Of a stretch of 64,000 nt of DNA, positions 57,601 to 64,000 are shown one piece after another. This DNA is from Protopterus annectens. Its lineage: Eukaryota; Chordata; Ceratodontiformes; Protopteridae. The position numbers were made by a program, and so were the translations under genes. The notes beneath the pieces were generated by a model. It had not been told where the DNA came from. It saw nothing but the letters and a program-made list of their open reading frames with translations, and ran no database searches. Positions within the stretch are counted from its first letter, which is position 1; every line of letters starts with the position of its first letter. The DNA is taken from contig NC_056745.1 of NCBI RefSeq assembly GCF_019279795.1, forward strand, positions 510,278,477 to 510,342,476, in the 5' to 3' direction.

Positions 57601-57760
57601 GAGAACAGACTATGGTGGTTTGGGCACATGTGCAGAAAAGTAGAAGACAATCTGGTGAATATTTGGTACAGACAGGAAGTAGGCAAGAGGAAACAAGGGC
57701 ATTCATCAAAGAGATTGATGTATTGTGTGAGAGAATCGGGCATAGCTCTTTAAAGGTTGG
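54630..57760 (+). pseudogene. RTE endonuclease-reverse transcriptase pseudogene
   Basis: Motifs in order: endonuclease DLNVHIG (54996-55016); a linker with R..WWWNAEMDQVKKEYW (55475-55520) typical of RTE; RT AFLDLEKAYDKVPRKLIWAV (56228-56287); a GLLxGxxLSP-like turn, degraded near 56395-56420; LLFADYMELQ (56491-56520), where the catalytic FADD/YADD reads FADY; KVYKTMVSPVLLCGAETWAV (56804-56862); and, after the LTR, RLWWFGHMCRKVED (57606-57650), the RWFGHV signature of the RTE C-terminus. The lost second catalytic aspartate and repeated frame changes predict no activity. Confidence 0.85.
56944..57542 (-). mobile_element. solo LTR of an LTR retroelement, inserted in the RTE
   Basis: 599 bp beginning TG (56944) and ending CA (57542), flanked by GACAA (56939-56943) and GATAA (57543-57547), a 5-bp TSD with one mismatch. 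Read on the minus strand it has a TATA box (CTGTATAAAATAAG, about 57247-57260) and a poly(A) signal AATAAA (57118-57123) about 130 bp downstream, the promoter-R layout of an LTR. No internal coding region is present, so it is a solo LTR from recombination. Family (Gypsy, Bel or endogenous retrovirus) cannot be told. Confidence 0.75.
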
Positions 57761-57830
57761 AGTGGCATTGAATTGAGAAAGATGGAGATTGATATGACAT
57801 CCTGATCCCATGTAGTAAATGGGGGGAAAA

Positions 57831-58749
57831 AGGGGGTTTAGTATGATGGACATGGGAGTACCCCTGAACATGCACTTGCCCACTCTCCTGGAGAATTTAA
57901 CATGTGAAGCCCCTTAATCTCTCTCTCCCTCTGCTAGCTGCAGCAGGTGGCTGAGCTATTAATTGTACACTGGTCATCTGCATCATAATTAAGGCTCTGT
58001 CCTTATTTGCCAGTGAAGTTTAGGCAGTTTATCTGTTGTGCTATGTATGTAGATTGATTTCTTAATTCCTGATGTACTCCATGTTGCTGTTTTTTGGATT
58101 GTCTGTTATAATTTTAATGTGCTTTGGTAAGCATTGCTTTTAACTACTTGACTTTACAAGGTGTATGTCCAGGTTAGCAGCTTCAAATTTCTAGGAGGGG
58201 TGATTGAGGAGAAGGTGCTTGAGCTTTTTTCATAGCTATTTTTTTGACTACCTGGATGTACATGTGATGTTGTAGAACTCTGCCTGCAGGATTCATATGA
58301 CTCCACCATAGGCGGTAGAGATGATTGGCAATTGAAACATCCCCAGGCTGGTTTGCCCATCACCCAGCTCTCAGATTTTAAATTCCCCGCCTTTCTCTTT
58401 CCAGCTTTGACAAATATAAGCAGCGCTAAAAAGAAGCTGTGATTCTCGAGTTTTTTTTTTTTTCAAAATTGCTACCTTTATGGGGAAGAGAAATTTGAAA
58501 CATTATTTGTTGCCCTACTCTAGATGCATGTAGTGCTCTCTTGGGCTGGAACACAGTTTTAATAAATACACTGAATCTGCATTGAGTTTAATGGTATCAA
58601 ATGCTTCTTTGTTTCTATATTTTCTTGTATTACATTTGTTTTTTTTTGTTCTTTTTGAGTTGAGTTCTTGGCCAGGGTTAGTTAGAAAAGTTAGAAAAGA
58701 ATTCCTTTGCAGACAGTGAATAATATCCAGCTAATTAGTGGGAGGAGCT
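57831..58749. other. no recognised feature
   Basis: AT-rich non-coding sequence. It may include the RTE 3' UTR (left) and extra CR1 5' UTR (right). Confidence 0.4.
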
Positions 58750-61165
58750 GAGAAACAGCATTCCTCTTTAACCAGAATTTTTTGGAGGCATCTTTATTTA
58801 GCCGGACTGCTTATTTGAAAAAAAGCACTTTTCAGCTGCTTTTACTGTATCTGTGCTTCTTTATTTTGCTTTTTGCTGTTTGTTCTTAAGTGTTCAGTTG
58901 CATTTATTCTGCTGCATTTATTACTGCTTGTTAGTAGCTTGGTTAAATTGTAACTATTCTAAGCCTCTTAGTTTTGATTTAAGCACTTGGGCTTTAAACG
59001 AGTTGTCTTGCATAAGGAAGGGTTGTTGTCTACACTCTTGTGGCAAGAGAGGTAGCTTACGCCATTCTAAGTTAGGAAGTGCTGGTTGAAGGCTTATTGT
59101 GCCAGTTATTTTAAGGTCTTTGTTCTGGTTTAAGATCAGTTAACCGGAGCTGCTCTGCATTTGGTGTCCTTAGTCAGAGACCCAGGGCGTTTTCGCTTGA
59201 ATCTAAGCTATCCAAAGCTAAGAACAAGAAATTAAGCTTGTTTTGAGTTGGATCTGCACTTTTTTCATTAATTTGTGCCTTTTTACTGTTTGTCCCTGCT
59301 TATTACCGGCAGTTGTTTTGCACTGAAATATTGCTTGGTTAGCTTAGGCTAGATCCATACTTGCTGAATTTAGCCTGTTTTTCATTGTGTGATTTTTTAT
59401 TGGCAGACCAGTTTAAAACTGCTTAATTTCACTTGTATGTAAGCCTCACATTGCACAAATGGGGGTTAGTCATACCCAGTATAGAGGCAAACACTTAGAA
59501 ACTATTTATATTTTCCTCCTAAATACTGGTCAGCGAAACCCTCCCAGGTTCCCTGCTGTTCTGTGGGGAACACAGCTGTGCATTACATAGCTGAGCACTG
59601 AACAGAGTCACTCCACGTTTTATCCATGATCTATATAATGTCACCTTGTTAATCCCAGAGCAAGAACTGATCTTATTTGCTCTCTCAAATTAGTACTTAA
59701 GAATAACTTTCTACTGTGGACAGCTTCCCAGCATTTCTCCAGCCAGCCTGATTGACATGGACATCCTGAGGCAATGTACCAATTGCCTCATGTATACTGA
59801 CAACTACTTGCTCCAAAAGCAAACGTATGCATTATGTGAGAGATGTAACTATGCCATGAAACTAGAATCTGCCCTATCTTGTAACAATAAGCAAGACATC
59901 AAACAGGCTGTCAGCACACACACCTCTCCACTCTGACAAGATAAGGTTGACACACACAAACCCACATATGCAGAGGTACTCAATAAGAGCCTACCAAAAG
60001 AGCACACAGATATCACCCTCACCAGATTGGACAAGGTCACAGTCAGCTGCCTGTCAGGTAGGTTAAATCATGCATCCACTCGTCACTCAGCAGCAATTAC
60101 CATTATGACTCTGTCATAGTACATGTTGGAGTGAATGACTTCAGATGTACCTCTCTGGACTATATGAAGAGAGACATGACTGAACTCTCAGATTGTGTCC
60201 CAGGCAGGTGTGTCCATAGCCCTAAGCAGCATTCTGCCTTCAACTAGGATGATGCCGTAGTACAAAAAAATGATTGATTTCAATAACTGGCTTAGCTTCT
60301 GGTGTCATGCTGGGGGGATCCAGTCTTTGATAGCCTGGCAAGACATGGTAGACAGACCACAATGCTTTGCCAGAGATGGCATTCATCTGTCTCTTCAAGG
60401 CTTTTGGATATTGACAAAAACGCTTGCCTCGTCATAGTACCTGTTTTAGGCAATGTCTAAATAACAAAACTCCCGATGTAAAGACACCCACTAGAGGCAA
60501 ACTCAAGGCCATGCTGCTTAATGCAAGGAGCCTAAACAGTAAACTGCACTCCCTGGAAGCACGCCTCACCTTTGAAGATGCTGAGATCTGTGGAGTAACT
60601 GAGACTTAGTTCAAGGCTGCAGAGAGCACCCTGGCCAAACAAGGCTACAATGTCTTTCACATGTTCAGACCTTAAAACAAGTGTGAAAGAACAAAGGTGG
60701 AGGTGTATCCATTTTCATTAAATCCAAATACACCTCAAGACTAGTAAAACAGTATGACTCTCTTGAGCTACTCCAGATCCAAATAACTATAGGCAAAATA
60801 CCCTACCAAATCATCACTAGCTACTAGAACTTAACGAACATAGGAAGAATACCCTCCACAGCTTCAACAAGCAAATCAGATAACTTGTAAAAGTCATCTA
60901 AGGCTAGTTATGAGACTAAATTAGCATCCTTAGTTAAAGACAACCATAAAGCATTCTTTAGCTACATCCAAAACCTAAAAGCGTGCCCAGCTGTGTGCCA
61001 AACTTGTATTGCACAGTAGCACTTGCACTGAGCCTGAGCAAATTGCCAACCTGTAAGCTGACAGATTTGGCAATAACTTCACCCCTGTGTCCCCACCAGC
61101 CATACCCCAAAGTATTCCTGACACCAGTTGTGATGACCTACCACTGGACCAGTAATCAAGGAGCC
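58750..61165 (+). mobile_element. CR1-type LINE, 5' part of the terminal copy
   Basis: The 5' UTR (58750-59750) shares blocks with 23850-24100 and 45885-45950. ORF1 starts around 59757: ILRQCTNCLMYTDN and LCERCNYAMKLE (finger, 59766-59870). The esterase has lost block I: LPKE is joined straight to HTDITLTRLDK (59990-60030), while VHVGVND (60120-60140) and a DGIHLS block (60376-60395) remain. ORF2 starts at AMLLNARSLNSKLHSLEA (60507-60560). It keeps VTET (60596-60607), loses most of the endonuclease by deletion near 60836, and reads into the RT N-terminal part (FFSYIQNLKA, 60955-60985). It is interrupted near 61165. Confidence 0.85.
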
Positions 61166-61462
61166 TCAATCCATACCACTGGCACCAGTGCTGGATGTTC
61201 ACTGGGAGGATGACTGGTACACACAGTATTTCCAGATCCAGCTTTTTGCATCAAGTGCAATTTCCCTTGAGCACACTGAGACCAGTCAGTCTGGGGCTGG
61301 CTTCTCCCTCTTTCTACAGATCTCCAATAAGACTCCCCACTGGCACAGCTATAGAGTTGAGTCCTTAGCCAGGGTTCCAAGCCAAGTCCTCTAACTCTCT
61401 CTGTCTGTTCAACCAGTGCTTCATGTCCCTGCCCAAGGAGCTCACACATACTCTTGGCGATT

Positions 61463-61521
<59 letters not shown>

Positions 61522-62724
61522 ACTGGCACAGGTTTACTAGCTGTGCCCCCTTCTGCCAAGACTATAAGGTAGTTATCACTGCCACCAGAAAGCCTTTTTG
61601 GCTACTTTAGGGCCCTTGATAAAGTGTCCAATTTTACTGTGTTGTAATAATGCTAATACAAATGGTAGTTTGACCAAGAGCGAGGCTATTAGGAGTGGCT
61701 GTGTCACCAGATAAATATGCAAGTACTCTCAAAACTTAAATATCTCTGTATAGATCAAACACAATGAAAGGTTTAAATATTTTTAATAAAAGAACAAAGA
61801 CAATACTAAATATATATTCAGTGACAGAGTTCAAAACCACATGACATATTTAAAACAACATTGCAGGACAGTCTGAAATAAAGAAAAATATCTAAACCAA
61901 GCTTCTCAATATTCCTGACTGTATCTAACAGAATTATTATTCCCTAGTCACTTGCTATTAGAGCAAGGCAGGTGTGGTGAATGGATCTTCTAGGTCTTGT
62001 CAGGTCCAAGACAGAATGCTCTGTCTCACTAAGAGACTTCTCAGTTTGATATCTCAAATATGACTGCTGGGATAACTTGCAGAATGACATTTCTTGTCAT
62101 TTCAGTGCTTGTTCCCAGGCCAAACAACCATTGATGAAGCTGGCAGTATTTAGCATCTACCTGTAAAAATATACAGACAAGGGCTTCTCTTCAGATCTCT
62201 GGCAGATGTTGGAAGAGAAAAACAATTGCATTCCTTCTTGCTTTCGAGACTAGTAATTACTTAACCCTAAAGGCAATATAGAAAGTTTCCTAGTACAGAC
62301 ATTGTGTTTCTCACTGTATTGAAAACAGATACCATCTTTTATGTCCTAGCCATAAAGTAATTTAATTTCTGTTTTTCTAAAATTTATTAGACTGAGGTCA
62401 ACCTCCTGTATCAGTTTCCACTGTTAAAATATTTACACTTAAACAGTTACAATAGTGCATGTACACTTCTGTTCTTTTCCAGGAGGGCACACTAGATCCA
62501 TTTTAAACATAAGCATTTGCAAATACCCTCTTCTACTCACACGTCTGTACAAGCAGTTTGATATACACGTGACATACCATTCTAATACATTTTGTAACAT
62601 GAGCATCTTACACAAATTTCAATATTCACCTATAATTATTTACAAAATTCCTGCTAGCTGGGCTAGCAGTGTCTTCTTTCATCACACTAGTCCTCTACAG
62701 AGCATCTCCAAAGAACATATATAA
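61166..62724. other. unassigned 1.56-kb insertion in CR1
   Basis: The CR1 frame stops after AATCAAGGAGCCTC and resumes with GCGCTCTCCAACGCCAGAAA, where continuous CR1 copies show no gap. The insert is non-coding and AT-rich on its right side, and contains an (AC)n tract and an AATAAAAG site (61782). I see no inverted ends, poly(A) tail or clear TSD. A long solo LTR or a truncated element of an unseen family is possible. Confidence 0.5.
61469..61517. repeat. (AC)n microsatellite
   Basis: AC tract of about 49 bases inside the unassigned insertion. Confidence 0.97.
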
Positions 62725-64000
62725 GCGCTCTCCAACGCCAGAAAACATATCCTCTATGGGACCAGATAACATCCCAGGTTGCGTACTAAATGATATAAAA
62801 ACAAGACCTGGTGGAACCACTTGGCACTCACTTAACCATAGCCTGAGAACTGGCTTTGTTCCAGCAGACTGAAGAAAAGCAACAGTAATCCCCTTGCACA
62901 AAGGGGGTACATCAGCCGACCCAGGAAACAATCGGCTCATAAGCCTAACCAGCCTTATCTTTTGATATTTCTTGGAAAGAATCATCATGGACCTTATCAG
63001 CAAGGACACCAGTGACCTCAAACTCTTGACCTGACCCAGTTTGGTTTTGTCAAGGGTAGAACTTGCTTATCAAACCTGGTAGACCTCTTTGAGAATGTTA
63101 CCAAAGCCCTGAATCAGGGCAAAGCAATACATACTGCCTATCTTGATTTTTAGCCAAAGCTTTTGACACAATCCCCCACTCGGGGATTGAGAAACTCTTC
63201 CATCTCGGGATTAACCCATACATCACTAGATGGGTAGCAGACTGGTAAACTGACGGAATGCACACTGTCAAAGTTTGGGAGTCCACCACCAGTAAACCTG
63301 TTACCAGAGGCATACCACAAGGATCTATGTTGGGCCCTCAACTGTTTGAAATCTATGTCTCTGAGGTCCCGGTAAAAGTAGGTGGCCTGCGGCTTACCGG
63401 GTTTGAGGACTGCAAACTGGGTGCAATCATGGAGTCCCCCAATGATGTCACCGTATTATAGAAGGGGTTGAAGCAGGCAAATGACTGGTGCCAAAGTCAC
63501 AAACTAAATGCAAAAGGCCTAGTTATTCCCTTTTGGCAAAGTAGTAGTCCCTGCTAATTATGATGTGGATAGCACCCCTCTAAGCTAAAACCCAGTGATG
63601 TGGGACTTGGGAACACAGGTTGATGGCAATCTAAGTTTCAATCACCATGTTTCCATAGTGGTAAGAAAGCCTTCTACATTGTGCATCTCATAAATAAGGC
63701 CATTGCATCAAAAACTACAGAGGTTATAACTCCGCTGTACTCAACCCTTGTCAGACCACTAATAGAGTACAATGCTCCCTTCTGTATGCATCTCACCAGA
63801 CACCTGCAGCAACTGGAGAGACCACAGAGGTTTCTATCTAAGAGAATCCAGGGCCCCTGAAATGTGACTTGCTTGAAAAGACTGAAAACCCTCTTACTGT
63901 ACTGTATCATATAGGCTGCCGTCCTTGGCCTACAGAGCAGTCACTGACTGTGCCCTAATGGAAATGCTGCATACCTGCAAATCAAATGGGACAAGTCACT
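62725..64000 (+). mobile_element. CR1-type LINE, 3' part of the terminal copy (runs off window)
   Basis: RT begins SMGPDNIPGCVLNDIK (62756-62803), then TGFVPAD (62851-62871), PLHKGGTSADPGNNRLISLT (62892-62951), a KAFDTIPHSGI block (63160-63190), and TRGIPQGSMLGPQLFEIYVS (63303-63362). At the catalytic box TGFEDCKLGAI (63398-63430) has lost one codon, so FADD is gone. C-terminal IEYNAPFCMHLTRHLQQLER (63763-63822) follows. The copy is still open at the right edge of the window. Confidence 0.87.

Larger units (their letters stand above)
54541..57830 (+). mobile_element. RTE-type LINE, decayed, split by a solo LTR
   Basis: A single ORF-type LINE: apurinic-type endonuclease (GDMMVRRRLCILCIQ at 54655-54700, ISAYA near 54880, IMGDLNVHIGTDG near 54987-55025), then reverse transcriptase and a C-terminal region. 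The 56944-57542 interval is an inserted LTR; RTE sequence resumes at 57548. No 3' tail is certain. This is a different, larger RTE copy from the tail at 9344-9440, and I cannot show that the two share a 3' end. Confidence 0.82.

Overview
This is eukaryotic, almost certainly vertebrate, non-coding DNA built very largely from decayed transposable elements. I found no convincing host exon, no intact tRNA or rRNA gene, no operon and no CRISPR array. The repertoire is CR1-type LINEs whose ORF1 carries an SGNH esterase domain, RTE and L1-like LINEs, Penelope-like elements, a Tc1/mariner copy, a hAT element, two tRNA-derived SINE families and long (AC)n tracts. SINE family A has an HE1-like layout, known to me from sharks and teleosts. 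Together these fit a large-genome fish or basal tetrapod such as a lungfish or bichir, with an amphibian as the alternative. The species is inference.

Layout. 1-2.8 kb: two CR1 fragments separated by a microsatellite. 3.9-7.9 kb: a decayed LINE of a second family (family B), broken by a SINE-A. 8.8-12 kb: a MITE candidate, a 97-bp RTE tail and a SINE-A with perfect target-site duplications (TSDs), an (AC)n tract, and an inverted pair of about 80 bp. 12.7-14.9 kb: an old CR1 copy on the minus strand. 15.9-19.3 kb: a second MITE candidate, a family-B tail and a Tc1 copy. 19.5-23.6 kb: mostly unassigned.

23.6-34.8 kb is a CR1 nest. A plus-strand CR1 with a multi-unit 5' region is split by a nearly complete minus-strand CR1 (25.4-30.1 kb), then interrupted again near its 3' end by a family-B LINE. 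34.8-40.3 kb holds two Penelope-like copies in inverted orientation, the plus copy being broken by a CR1 and by a poly(A) retroposon with a 14-bp TSD. 40.5-41.2 kb is a SINE-A next to a CR1 fragment. 44.2-45.1 kb is a lone L1-like ORF1 remnant.

45.8-53.3 kb is the deepest nest. A CR1 is split by a 3.9-kb hAT element with a perfect 8-bp TSD; the hAT contains a minus-strand Penelope-like element, which contains a tRNA-derived SINE with a CR1-like tail. 54.5-57.8 kb is an RTE LINE split by a 599-bp solo LTR. 58.75-64 kb is another CR1, split by about 1.56 kb of unassigned DNA and running off the window.

The elements act together only as parasites: LINE reverse transcriptases probably moved the SINEs, and the nesting order gives a relative chronology. 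Every large coding region is broken by stops or frameshifts. Boundaries are approximate unless TSDs are given. Family names come from motifs read by eye, not from a database search.
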